A stretch of DNA of 64,000 bases from Coptis chinensis (GCA_015680905.1 CM027377.1:13106501-13170500), one strand, 5' to 3'. Counted from the first letter of the stretch, positions 19,226 through 30,960 are shown. The notes: generated by a model not told the origin, from the letters alone. A program made the numbers and translations.

Positions 19226-21225
19226 GCTGGCTAACTTGACAGCTTAAAATGACAGCCCATCTTAACAGCTCATCACGTCCATTCGATTATACCCGATCCA
19301 ACGTCCAGATCTTGCACTAATTTCACAAAGCAAATATGAGAGGGTACAATAGTCATTTTATTTTTCTTTCACAAATTAGATTAGAAAATTGGATAAAAAC
19401 TGACGCCTCTTTCTTCTTCCTCATCCTCTTTCTCTCTCCTCACTACTGGGGACACCCACCACCAAGTTTTCGAGAGAAAACCCACTACCACGCTTTTTCA
19501 TGAAAAAACTCTCGCACTGAAACTCAATGGAACCGGTTAACCCATAATCAAATCTTAAGAATCAAAAGGAAAATATAATTAAAGTTGAATCCTTGAAACC
19601 CAACTCAATCAAGTTTGAAGAACTCATTTGAAAATTGATTACCTCCTCGCTCAACAATAGAATCAAAGAGATACAAAAAACTCACCAAGATTCTCAACTC
19701 AACCATCCATATCTTTAATTCCTTCCAATGGTTTACATAAAAAAGGTGTCATAACTATATAAGGTATTTCTTTATCAATGATTCAATGGAAGTCAAAGAA
19801 TTCACTTCAAATGAGATAACCGATCACCCACTTCATATTTATGAGGATAACTCCAAGGTAAATTAAACCCATCTCCAAATTGAAGAATTATACACAAATC
19901 AATACCCAACTATAAAATTTTATGCAGAGATGGCTTTTGTTAGGAGGAAGAAGAATGGGGTCGTGGATTTTTTGTGGATCTTTTTTTTTTTTTTGAATAG
20001 AAAGTCAAATGACCATTGTACCCTCTCTTATTTGGGGTATGAACAATCACTGTTCATACCCCAATATGAGCTATGAACACTCATTGTTCATATGAACATT
20101 CATTGTTCATACATATTTGGGGTATGAACAATCCATGTTCATACCTCACTATATAAGCTGTGTACAACACTATATAACAGAGAAAGTTTATATACGACAA
20201 TGTATAAGCTGTGCACGTGTGGAAGACTACCAAAATGGTTAGATCTAATCTCGACCGCCGATCTAAAATAAATGAGATGATCTAATCTCAACCGTTTACC
20301 AAAACAAAAATAAAGATGATATTATTATCGGAAAAAATCACTCCTCTCACTGCGAAACAAGGGGGTATCTCAAATTAACCATTCTTTGTTCATACCACAG
20401 TCATGAGCTATGAACATTTTTTGTTCATATCACAATTGAACTATGAACAGTGAGTGTTCATAGTCCATATTGTACGTATTATAAACAATCAATGTTCATA
20501 GTCATGAGCTATGAATATTCTTTGTGCATACTACAATTGGACTATGAACAATGAACAATGATTGTTCATAGTACGTACAATATGGACTATGAACACTCAT
20601 TGTTCATAGCTATGTTCATAGTTCATAGCTATGGACAATGAGTGTTCATAGCTACCGAACTATGAACAATCACTGTTCATAGTCCAATTGTGATATGAAC
20701 AAAGAATGTTTATAGCCCATAATATGATTAACTCTTAATATCACTGTTCATAGTCCAATTGTGGTAACTCTTAATATGATTAACTCAAAACCAAAACTGA
20801 AAACTTTAATACAAACTACCAGCCTTTATATAGGCGAAATACCCTAATTTCCACAAAACTCAAATTTTTCCAAAAATGAAAAGTTTTGGGATAACCATAT
20901 ATTAAGAAACTACTAATCAAAATAGAATTAACCCAATTGACCAAATCGAAAATGGAATCTCCTATCAAAAGATATAGCAAAAACAAAACTGTATTGCATG
21001 AACTATGAACACGCTGAATGTTCATAGTCTAACAAGAGTATGAACATTCAATGTTCATAGTCCACTAGGAGTATGAACACTGAATGTTCATAGTCCAACA
21101 AGAGTATGAACATTAAGTGTTCATTGTTGATTTTGCGATTTCTTCATTGGGTTCATAAACAATGGGAATTGGTGGCACTTCGTTACATTTTCTTTTTCGG
21201 GTTTGGGTGCTTAATCCTCCTCGTG
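19226..21225 (-). mobile_element. truncated relative of element F
   Basis: This 2-kb stretch is the reverse complement of 47925-50149 with moderate divergence. GCTGGCTAACTTGACAGC at 19226 matches the right end of element F, and the similarity stops at CACGAGGAGGATTA on both. The left edge abuts a TA/TG microsatellite. The other terminal repeat is missing, so only about half the element is here. Confidence 0.88.
20036..21127. repeat. array of about 21-bp palindromes (TATGAACA-N5-TGTTCATA)
   Basis: At least fifteen copies of an inverted motif, arms TATGAACA and TGTTCATA around a 5-7 base core, are scattered in both free and overlapping form (for example near 20071, 20450, 20587, 20664, 21038, 21072). 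Spacing is irregular, so this is not a simple satellite. Confidence 0.92.
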
Positions 21226-21363
21226 TACGTATATGGTCTTTTGTTTCTGTCAGAACTTGCAGGTCCTGTAAGTGAGGTCCTCTCTCACTGTTACTTCCTG
21301 TTTGGCTGACATTTTTGTATCTTTGATACATTTAATAAAATTCTCCTTTCCAAAAAAAAAAAA
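21226..21363 (+). mobile_element. LINE 3' end with poly-A
   Basis: TTGTATCTTTGATACATTTA followed by ATAAAATTCTCCTTTCC and an A run is typical of plant L1-type LINE 3' ends. It is strongly 5' truncated and sits where the F-related copy breaks off. Confidence 0.55.
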
Positions 21364-21757
21364 CAGATAAGACCTAGGAAATAATCTACCCAGTATAGCA
21401 ATAATTAAATAAGAAAACGATGAACGTTGTATCTCTAAGAACAACATAAACTTTCAAGGGAATATTAAATGAAGCACTTTTAGGCGTTTAACTAATATTC
21501 ATATTATTGTATGTTTGGAGAATTAGAGCATTGCTTAGAAGTTTCGTTCCGCTAAACTTTGTGCTATATTTAGCATTTGTTTTATACAGTTTGGAATAGA
21601 TGACGGCATTCAGGTCATATAATCTCTGCTACACCAGAGAATTATTCCACTAAGTTGCTCAGTTTCCTAGCATATGTAGTAGAGAAACAAGAATTGATGT
21701 TTCCTTCTTTGAATTACTTTTTTGGGAACATGCATTACAAAATTATATATAACTCAC

Positions 21758-22058
21758 CTGAGCATCAAGAAATGTACAAGCAGCCTCAAGTGCAACCTCA
21801 AGAGCTCTAAACTCAAAAGGCAAATAATCCGGGGACGGAATTTCCCAAACACATTATCAAAACTCCCTCTAGTTCTTTTCCCCGATAACATCATTACCGC
21901 CATCAGATTGCCAAACTTCCCCAACACCAAAGACTAGTCAATCTCCTCTGCAACTCCACCACATACCTTAACACATAACTATCAAGTGAATTCAACAATA
22001 AAACCTCATCAGCAGTAATAATACACCTTATCTGTTCCAAATTGACAACAATAGCCTT
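21758..22058 (-). pseudogene. MRS2: MRS2/MGT magnesium transporter exon, captured
   Basis: A 301-bp minus-strand exon is bounded by a good acceptor (CTTATCAG) and donor (CAG/GTGAGT). It reads KAIVVNLEQIRCIITADEVL, LLNSLDSYVLRYVVELQRRL and, after frame changes, DYLPFEFRALEVALEAACTF. These blocks are conserved in the N-terminal half of plant CorA-type MRS2/MGT transporters. Stops and shifts in the middle make it non-coding. It lies inside MULE-A with no other MRS2 exon, so it was most likely transduplicated. Confidence 0.85.
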
Positions 22059-22498
22059 CTGATAAGTGCTCAAAAAGTGCTATTTAACCCTCGATTATGC
22101 TTCTTTTAAATTGTGTTCATCTTTTTTTTTATAGCATGATTTACTAAGGATGTGTGTGTTTTTGTGTCTGCCAAGCTTTTTGAAGGAGCTTTTGCACTTA
22201 ATTCTCGATAGTCATTACGTATTTGTTACATTGTTTCTAATGGTCTGTTTGTGTGCTTCTGGACACAATTATGCGCTTGCTATTCGAGTTTCTCGACTGT
22301 TTTATGCATTGTACAAAGTGAAACATAAATGAAATGTACAATGAATTTGTTTTCAAATATTTGCTATGGTGTTCATTGACTCCTAGTTTCTCTTTATTGT
22401 CACTACTCTAGTTTATATATCACAAAGAATTATATGCTAGGACTAATTATATAGCTTTCAATTAGTGTACAAAAGTTTGTGAATATTATTGGTCAGAT

Positions 22499-23873
22499 AT
22501 GTCTACGGTGAGTGCCGTTGTTCGGGTTCTTGATGAATCTGTTACTCCCCTGAGTTTGGGTTGTATGCGAGCTGCATTGGGATCGAACAAATCGATATTG
22601 ATTTATCTTATAGTGGGTGGCTCGACGATTCCAATGCATGTATTGGAGTGTGATTCGATTGCTTCTGTGAAGCTTCGGATCCATACATGTAAAGGGTTTG
22701 TTGTTAGGAAGCAGAAGTTAGTTTATGGAGGTCGAGAGCTTGCACGAAATGATTCTCGTGTTTAGGACTATGGTGTCGGAGATGGGAATGTCCTACATTT
22801 GGTTTTACATCTGTCTGACCTTCAGATGATCACTGTTAAAACTGTTTGTGGGAAGGAGTATGATTTTCATGTTGAAAGGAATAGGAATGTTGGGTATGTT
22901 AAGGAACAAATTGTGAAAAAGGGGAAAGGTTTTGTTAATGCTAAGGATCAAGAGCTAATTTGTAATGGTGAAAAGCTTGATGATCAGTGGCTCATTGATG
23001 ACATCTGTAGAATTAACGATGCTGTTGTAGGGGAGTTTTCGAGTATCCCCTGATCTTCCTCTGTGCTTTGTGATCCAGAAGCTTTGACTGAGTAGCGAAG
23101 GGATGAGATGATTGTGAGTTCAGGGTTGAACCGCCTGGCGGCTGCCTAAGTATCTCCTTCTTGATTTAGGAGAATCAAACCCTATTTTGCGTAGTTCCTA
23201 AGAGTAAATCCCTCTGGTTCTTATAGGAAGAGTTACGAGAGTCCTAGGGTTAGGATTGTCCTCACCGTTTGTGAGTTCCCTTCCATCTTTGGACTCTGCC
23301 TTCCTATTAGGATTCCTCTTCTCTTATAGAAGTCTGAATTTAGACCATATCTTATGAGAGGTAAGTTTCCTTGTTGATCATAATGTCCCATCGTATATGG
23401 GAAGATTATATCTAAAAGGTAACTCCTAAGATATGTCATCACGATTCCTTCCTTATCATCAGAGATCGCCCCTTTTCAGTTCCTTCTGTTCAGGAACTGT
23501 CTATATCAGTTCCTAACGACTTGGATAACTGTCATACTTAGAGGCGGTCAGCCACGTGCCTAGCACATGTCCACTAAACACTCGTGCTAAGCACGAGATC
23601 ACTTATTCACAGAACTGATTCGATAGTCCTCGTCTCATTCTGGACATCTATAGTCTTAGATTATTTCCTATACATGTGTCATCTGTTCAATGACGGGAAA
23701 TCCCCCTTACAGCTATGATTCACTTATTGGTTCAGAACTTTGTGAAAGTTATAGCTATGCTTGTTGACAAAAATTTCGAGTTGTCTATTGTTGCACAATA
23801 TTCTAGTGGGAGTAGTGACAATGAAGAGGAATCAAACGACAATAAGATGGTGTACAAAGCAACATGAAAATTC
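22499..23873 (+). pseudogene. PI4K-gamma (ubiquitin-like domain) N-terminal fragment, captured
   Basis: Two ubiquitin-like domains are visible. The first reads YLIVGGSTIPMHVLECDSIA and VVRKQKLVYGGRELA. The second reads MITVKTVCGKEYDFHVERNR, NVGYVKEQIVKKGKGF and ELICNGEKLDDQWLIDDICR. They match plant type II PI4-kinases of the gamma group. One in-frame TAG (22763) separates the two ORFs, and a 688-bp insertion (23024-23711) splits the second. After it the frame resumes as HLLVQNFVKVIAMLVDKNFE and LSIVAQYSSGSSDNEEESND. The kinase domain is absent. There are no introns, as in the 5' exon of these genes. Confidence 0.82.
23024..23711. mobile_element. 688-bp insertion with short inverted ends
   Basis: Removing this segment and one GCT restores a continuous PI4K-gamma reading frame, so its limits are well defined. 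It is flanked by GCT on both sides. Its ends read TGTAGGGGAGTTTTC (left, inward) and TGTAAGGGGGATTTCCC (right, inward), an imperfect inverted repeat. The interior (CGCCTGGCGGCTGCCTAAG) recalls LTR sequences of some plant gypsy elements, so a solo LTR is an alternative. Confidence 0.6.
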
Positions 23874-24570
23874 ATCAACAAAAATTTACTTCAAGAATTC
23901 AGCCTTCATAATTTAGACATCAAAATGTGTTCACAAAACTAGATGTTTCATTCAAAATTGATCACCAATGACTCAAATACAGTTGTGTTGTATTCACAAA
24001 AAACACAAAAAAAAACGTGTTGCACACATGTGGTCCTTGTCTTCAACCTCATGCACTGCTATTTATTTACTAGGGAATGAATCATGATATCATATAGATG
24101 GGTCCTAGATGATAATGGAATATTTGATTAGTACATAGACATAAGGCTAACAACATTTAGTTTAAGCGTAAGTAATCATCTGAAAGAGGTTATTAAGGTT
24201 AGTAGTTGAACTTTCATGAAGTTGATGAGGCTCTAATTGGTGCATCCCATTGGAAAAATAATAAGGTATATGATTACACATACCATGGAGAGACTGTTGA
24301 TCTATAGGCATAAGATAACCCTGCAAAAAAAATTAAATCAACAAATAAGCCATGTCAAAGTACTCGGCCTTATAATAACAACATTATCTAATAAAAATAC
24401 AAACCTGATCCAAGAATGGAGGTTGAAACCCATAAGTTGGATTCACATTATATGGATGAAGAGAATGACCCGTAACACTTCTAGCTTGATACATTTGTGT
24501 CTCATAATCTATCTCATTGCTAACATGTTTATTTGTAGCTTGCACTCTACTAGACCAGAGAAAAAAAAAT

Positions 24571-25804
24571 GGGCTTAAATACAGAAATATACAATGTACT
24601 TAGGTCCTATTAACAATTGTATCAACATAGAATTTTTTTTCACAAACGTATCAATGTACTATGCCCGATTTCACAAAAATAGCAATCTGTTAGCATCCGT
24701 CAGTTAAGTGATGATGTGTCCTTTTTTTTTCAATTTCGTTTTATTTGTATTTTCCACTCGGCATACCACCTCACCCGACCCATATAACCCATTTTCATCA
24801 TCTCTTTCACCCATTTTCGAACCTATTTACATATAGACCCATTTACCAAAAAAAATTCTTATACCGTTTCTCAACATGTAATTATCTGGGAAAGAATACA
24901 AACAAGTAAATGATCATAACATATATTCTTGGGACTAAAAGAATGTTTCAAATCCTATTCTAGAATAGTCTCATATATTGCTCACCTTTTAGTCGTCATG
25001 ATCGCGATCAGGACAATCTTTTGCACCAAATTTTTGTTATACTGTATGTGGCTGCAAAATTTGGATCTTTGATATGTAAGAGAATTAGCAAGGGTCCACA
25101 TCAGCTTATATCAAGATGAAGTTTCTTCGTCTGATTTTTTGCTACCTTACTTCAGAGTATAAAGACTTTTTGCTTGTCTGCCCTCATCAGCCACGTTACT
25201 ATAGAAGCCTCAACAGTTTGAGAACGGTGTATATCAGAGGAACTACAACACCTACACATTGCAATTATATTAAGTGATTTTGAGGGGAATCTTGAAATTA
25301 TCTCAGTGATGAGTTCTTGTGGCAGGCTTGGTACCACCAATCGGCCCTAAAATTAGAGTTTTTGATTTTAGGGTTTCCTGGTTCGATGGTTGGGGAAGAA
25401 GATGAGGGCGAGGGTGATCCTGTACACCCGGTCGTTGCTTAATATAAGAACTTGGGTTAGACTGTTGGGCTAGGTTATAATCTTTTGTTTCATGGGTCGG
25501 GTTCTGTCATTTTTGGGGGCTGGGCCCTTATTCTTTTTAGGCCTTAAGAGTTATCAATCTCACCCATTATATTAGGTGTATTATTTTCGCCACATCACGT
25601 CCTAATATTATGCCGGGTGGAAAATACAAAAAAAAAGAAAATTGAAAATAAATTGACACATCATCACTTAACTAACGGATGCTAACAGATTGCTATTTTT
25701 GTGAAATCAAACATAGTATATTGATATGTTTGTGGAAAAAAAATTCTATGTTGATACAAGTGTTAATAGGACCTAAGTACGTTGCATATTTCTATATTTA
25801 TTCC
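24571..25804. mobile_element. 1.23-kb MULE with about 230-bp inverted repeats
   Basis: GTACTTAGGTCCTATTAACA on the left pairs with TGTTAATAGGACCTAAGTAC on the right, and the match extends through the GATTGCTATTTTTGTGAAAT region. The 9-bp target duplication AAAAAAAAT flanks it (24562-24570 and 25805-25813). It lies between the main body and the apparent last exons of the MULE-A transposase. The interior carries an F-box scrap. Confidence 0.82.
25150..25345 (-). pseudogene. F-box motif fragment inside the nested MULE
   Basis: The minus strand reads PSLPQELITEIISRFPSKSL followed by NIIAMCRCC, the first two helices of a plant F-box (SKP1-binding) domain. Nothing of a downstream domain follows. 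Being inside an element with long inverted repeats, it is most simply a captured fragment. Confidence 0.65.
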
Positions 25805-28564
25805 AAAAAAAATGTAAGAAACATATAAGTATACATGCCTTCTCTTAAACGGATTATCCGTTAACGGACATGGTGTCTTGGACAGCTTATTTAGTGTCTT
25901 GAACAGCTTATACAGTGTCTTGAACAATTTTTTCATTTACGCTTATTACATAGTCTTGGGCAAGACACTAAATAAGCTGTGCAAGACACTAAATAGCTGT
26001 GTCAAGACATTATATAACATAGTGAGAATTCCTATATAAGTATAAGTATATAACAATTTAGATATAAAGCAATGCAAGAAATTATGCAAAAAAATACCTG
26101 GTTCTTTTATCGGGCTTCTATTGTCGAGTAGTTGGCTTGTTCGGATTGTCATTATTCTTCCTCACTAGTCCCTTATCAGCCCATGACTCTATTCTTTTAC
26201 CAGATGGTCTCCCTCTACGCCTACGAACTGGAGGATCAACCAATGGCTTCTAAATACCTAAAGGAGCACATGTTGCACTTGTTTCATCCTTACGTTCACT
26301 TCCACTTCTTTCGCGATGCACCTGATCAGAATTTAATGCCATGTTTTTCAAAGCATCTTCCACTTCTCATAAAGTTCTTTCCATACCTTTGATTGCCACA
26401 TTGTATATTTCACCACAAGGAGAAGCCTTCGAAGCAATATTTACCCCCTCTCGACATATTGTACAATATCGACTTGTAGAGCTATCTTCAAACTCATGTT
26501 GAATGCTTTCATCTTTACTAGAAACCACATAACCAAACTTTGCTTCTTTCGTCCATCTCTTTAGTCCGTACTGTTCTTGAAGGCTCTGAACATCTTCAAC
26601 CACAAATATCTTCAAAATGTGCCTACACAAAAAATCTGCAAAATCAAACAATCGACAGCTACACTTGGCACTTTGGGTAGAAGGTTCAAATGTTATGGTG
26701 TGCGCTACATGTTCATGTCCTTCCATCCACACATTGTACACAGATCTAATTTCATTCTCCTCAACTTTTCTATGGCGGTAGGACAAGCCTTCAAATATAA
26801 TTGTTCTTGAATTTTTTTAAAAGCTGATCTTGTGTAAAGTACAGCTCCTTGTTTCTCAATTTTCATAAAAACTCTCAAAACATGCTTTTGATAATTTGTT
26901 TCATAATCTTCTCTGTTTTCAGCCTCTCGTCTATCGACCATAGCTCTTTGATATTGTTTTACAAACTCATAGAGGGACATACATTTCTTAAGATACTTAT
27001 CAAAGTAAGAATTTATACTTTCACTTCGTTGGGTGGTTAACATTCCTCTACAAAAAGTGCCTCTAATATAAACCGACACACATTTTTCTCGTTTCTCATA
27101 CAACTTGTTTAGCCACTTGTTCTCTTTCAAATTGTAATTTACAAGCATCTCTTTCCATTTAGTTTCAAATTCTTCAACTGCCTCATATCCGTACATACAT
27201 TTTTGAAAGTCATGAGCAAAATTTTCATGCGCATTTATTTCATTACCCAAGTGTGACATGACATTTTTCCATATATGCCACAAACAAAACCTATGTCGTT
27301 TGGTCAGTAAAACTTGCTCGATATCCCCTCCAATTGCTGATCCTTGGTCGGTTAAAATTACCTTCGGTTGATTGTCATTCATTGCCATCATCCATGACTT
27401 CATTACCCAAACAAAAGACTCTTCTGTTTCGGAAAAAAGTATTGCACCACCGAATAATATTGTTTGAGCATGGTGGTTGATCCCTACTATCGGCACAAAT
27501 GGCATATCATACTTATTTACCCCATATGTAGGATCAAAAGAAACAACATCACCGAAGAAATGGTAGTCCATCCTTGACCTAGCATCTTTCTAGAAAAAGT
27601 TTGTCATACGACCTTCTAAATCAAGTTGTATTGAGTAGTAAAACGACGGATTCACTAACTGTTGATGCTGCAGAAGATCTAATAAAGTTTGTGCATCTCC
27701 ATTCGCGAGCTCCTTTTGTCGTTTTGAAGATAAATAGTTACTTGCATCCTTTCTTATAAAGCCAAGGTTTCTAATTCCTCCAGCTTCACTAGCCATGAAG
27801 TCAACCATCAGATTTGTTCGAATTCCCACTCCACGCATGTCATTGGCAATTTTCTGTTGGGTAGGATTCATCTTTTGTTGAGATTTCAGCATGTATCTCT
27901 TGCTTGGAGTTAGTGTAGAATGGTTATGCACTTCAACAAACTGAGAAACGATCCATGTATCTCATTTTCTTCTCCGGATAGCGATCATTGCCTTACAACC
28001 TGTCCTTGAATCACCTTTATTTCTTGATCTTTCTTCAAAAGGTTTTGATCTAGGATCTCTAACCCCTTCAAGTGAACAACAAAATATCCGACCAATCAAC
28101 TTGTTCGATGGTTTTGATTTACATGTAGAACTCTTTCGAACACTAAATCCAACTTGACCAGTGCAACGGTTGTAAAATTCATAAGCATCATCATGAGAAT
28201 CAAATTCCATCCCAACACATGGACAATGCAAATTTACATTCTCAAAATTGTTTGTATCATCGTCGTTCACAACAATATTTTCTTCAAAATTATCATTGAT
28301 GGCACCCTCAGTTCTATCAGTTGTAACTTCATCCATAATGTCTTCTATGCCACTTGAAAAGCTACACATTCACAAAGTTATAATATTAAAACCCACCATT
28401 ATCAAGTTCACTCAAATATACACACACCCAACAACAATGTGATGAGAAAAAAAATAATAATAAGCCCAAAATCGTATTATACAAAAAGAAAGCAAACATT
28501 TTATACTCAAATAATAACGACCCTTACATTTGTTTTTTTCTATTCCGTCGAGATTTCGAGAAAA

Positions 28565-28786
28565 AATGGGTGAGAAGAAGATGATTGGAGAAGTGGTGAA
28601 GGGTTACTGTTTTAGAGTTTTAGTTCGTTGGGTTTTGTTTGTTTGTTTTTGTTTTTTTTTAACTGTTGACTTTTCTCTCGGTTAATCTTTTATTTTTTGG
28701 GCTTGGTCTTTTTTCTCGAAATGTGTTAGCATCTTATGGTGTCCACCTGGCGTTCTAATGATGATATCCCTGGGATAGCCAGGCGC
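28565..28786. repeat. right inverted repeat of MULE-A
   Basis: Reverse complement of the left repeat (16818-16845 plus 18746-18950). It carries no insertion, so it shows the original uninterrupted form. Confidence 0.87.
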
Positions 28787-28795
28787 ATATTTATT
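28787..28795. repeat. right 9-bp target duplication of MULE-A
   Basis: ATATTTATT immediately right of the terminal inverted repeat; identical to 16809-16817. Nine base pairs is the classic Mutator signature. Confidence 0.88.
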
Positions 28796-29080
28796 ATATT
28801 TTAGGTGCTAAAAGGTAATACACTGTAAAAAAAAGCTTATTAATTGTGTGGGCCAACTTCTTGATTGAGTTATCTTTGTAAATACAAGTTTTTTAGGCTA
28901 TTTTGTTCCTATTTTGCATCTTAAATTACAAGATAATTATTTTTATATTATTGTAATAATTGTTATTTTAAGACTATTATATTAAGAATATTTTGAAGCT
29001 GTCATATGAAGATACCTCCGTTAACCACCGTTGACTGTTGATTTTCATTCTTTTCCAGTTAGATAACTGAGAAGACTACT
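28796..29080. other. AT-rich flank between MULE-A and the LINE relic
   Basis: No open frame or repeat recognised. Confidence 0.4.
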
Positions 29081-30960
29081 ATGATATGTCCTTGGGGCTT
29101 TCTAGGAGACACCCAAACCACTGAAATAAGCAACCTTACTAATCCTCAAGCTGAGGAACCTGCATCTCAAAGAAGAACAGTCTCTTTTGCAGATATGGTG
29201 CGAGGTGTCTCGACCACCGTTCAACCCTCATCGGAAAGTAACAATTTAGGAGTAGGGTCATTAGATGACGTAGGATCAAAGCGTGCTACTTTCGCTGAAA
29301 AGGTGAAAGTTAATGTGGCCTTGGTTCTCGAGGTCTCAGATCTACCGATTCCCGGAATGAAAGGTAACATCCCGTCAATTAGGATACCAAAAAGAGTTTT
29401 AGAACGTGGATTACAATACTGCAAATTCTGTCTTGTTGGTAGCTAGGTTGGACTTTCATAAGATCAATCTTGAAACTGTTCGACGAATTGCGGCAGAGAT
29501 ATGGAGCCCCAAGGGCAGTTGGAAAATTGTACCTTTGGGTAAGGGATACTTTAAGATTAGACTTACTTGTGAAGACGACCTCATTAAAATTTGGAGCGGG
29601 GGACCCTAGAAATTCAAAGGTCGGCCAACTCCTTCGACTGCTCAAATGTGAACCTAATTTTGACCCAAAAATCCACCACAACTCTCATGCCATGGTTTGG
29701 ATTAAATTTCCTAAACTCAAACAACAATTTTAGGATTATGAAATTCTCATGTCAATGGAAAGATGCATCGGCTACCCAATCGGTATCGATAAATCTACAA
29801 CTGTTAGAGACTTTGGCTACTATGCTAGCATCTTGGTAGACCTTGACCCATCTAAACCTACACCTAATCAAATTTTGGTTGAGGTTGAGAGTGGTAAGGA
29901 TTTTATGCAGGACATCGAGCTCTCGAAGCTCCCTAAGTTATGTAATTACTGTAAATCCCTTGGGCATCTTGTGGGGACTAGGAATGCAAAGTTTTTCAAA
30001 AAGAGATGTAAAACGATGACAAGCTTCCCACAATGGAATATACGTAACCCAAGCAGAAAAGGAAACGGAACAAAAAGAAGCAAAACAAAAGTACTAGTTC
30101 TATTGGTGTTAAGGACTTGCATCCAATTCCAACACCACCAACTGTTGATACTGCACCTCCTAAGGGCAATGACACAGTTGAAGTTGCTGTCGAAGAAACT
30201 ATCATGAGGGAGGTAGATACTAATTTTATAGGGGAATTTGCACCTGCTGTTTCTGCTGGAGAACAAGTTGCATTGGCATGCAGCTAACTCGCAGTCTGCT
30301 CTCGTATCTTCTTCTCCACTAGGACATGTCCCACATGAGGTTCAAGTTAGACAAGTCTCTGGCCCTTCACAAGTTGTTGAGTCTGCTAATACATATGCTC
30401 CTGTTGTTGATAAAACAATAGCAGTCGATCATGGTGAAATAGTAACATATACAGAGAATAATGGTATAATAGACTTGGATGTTATGGTTCAAGTGGATGC
30501 TACATGTTGTAATTGCAAATGCTTCCCAGAACCTCTTGGTTGGTGAGCAGGCTTGTGCTCCCATGCAACAACAGATGAGATATAAAGTTCAACCTATCTC
30601 GCCACCCAGTACAAGGTCGAGAGTTCATAAAGAAGCTCAAATTGAGAAATTGACGACTACGGTTAGGTTAAAGAGAACTAGCAAATAACCATCTCCAAAT
30701 GTAGTCGGTGGGCGCTTATCTGATGAGATTAGTCCTACCTTAACTATAATTAAGTAAGCTTCCAAGGTAAAATATAAAGGTAAAAACCTTGATGAATACA
30801 TCACTGAGATTTCAGATGAGACGCTTGGTTTAACATACGCGTGCTGTGAATGTGGGACCTTTTTCTATAGCTTTGAGAAGTCGCAAAAACTTCTAAGGAC
30901 TAATTATCCAGTCTTAAGGGATAAACTTCTGTTTGGTGGTAGACGTTAGGTGTTTTATGT
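29081..30960 (+). pseudogene. LINE ORF1-like (DUF4283 and zinc knuckle), decayed
   Basis: The sequence reads TVSFADMVRG, SIRIPKRVLERGLQYCKFC, LDFHKINLETVRRIAAEIWS, GKGYFKIRLTCEDDLIKIWS and RCIGYPIGIDKSTTVRDFGY, then KLPKLCNYCKSLGHLVGT. This is the DUF4283 RNA-binding module followed by a CX2CX4H zinc knuckle, usual for ORF1 of plant L1-type LINEs. The frame shifts repeatedly (near 29440, 29610, 29735). No endonuclease or reverse transcriptase follows before the Helitron at 31133. The tail to 30960 is low-similarity coding-like sequence. Confidence 0.75.

Larger units (their letters stand above)
24230..28369 (-). pseudogene. MULE-A transposase, FAR1-like, decayed
   Basis: Reading leftward from 28369: the FAR1 DNA-binding domain (GMEFDSHDDAYEFYNRC to GCKAMIAIRRRK), a frameshift near 27962, a linker block, an in-frame TAG at 27590, and the MULE catalytic domain (FGDVVSFDPTYGVNKYDM, PKVILTDQGSAIG, RHRFCLWHIWKNVMSHLG). 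A frameshift near 26770 is followed by a SWIM zinc finger (KCSCRLFDFADFLCRHIL) and a basic AT-hook-like RRRRGRPSGKR near 26190-26230. Likely last exons (EIDYETQMYQARSVTGHSLH) are at 24230-24550, beyond a nested MULE. At least three lesions make it inactive. Confidence 0.9.
16818..28786 (-). mobile_element. MULE-A: 12-kb Mutator-like element with captured genes
   Basis: The ends are inverted repeats (left GGCTATCCCAGGGATATC at 16824, right its reverse complement near 28762). The match continues for about 200 bp: ACGCCTGGTGGACACC at 18750 pairs with GGTGTCCACCTGGCGT at 28738. Perfect 9-bp target duplications ATATTTATT flank both ends. A FAR1-type transposase, now broken, runs leftward from the right end. 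Inside are fragments of MRS2/MGT and PI4K-gamma, a LINE tail, a relative of element F, and nested hAT, MITE and MULE insertions. Without its nested insertions the element would be much shorter. Confidence 0.88.

Noticed and set aside
20036-21127. Palindromes resembling animal steroid-receptor elements (GAACA-N-TGTTC)
   Set aside because: Plants lack these receptors; the motif tracks one transposon family, so a transposon role is the simpler reading.
22499-23053. Stand-alone ubiquitin-like protein gene
   Set aside because: Both domains and the later NFELSIVA block match one PI4K-gamma front end; the stop between them is a mutation, not a gene boundary.
28369-28442. Possible FAR1/FHY3 host transcription factor at this locus
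   Set aside because: Terminal inverted repeats and 9-bp target duplications enclose it and the frame is broken, so it is a transposase rather than a domesticated gene.
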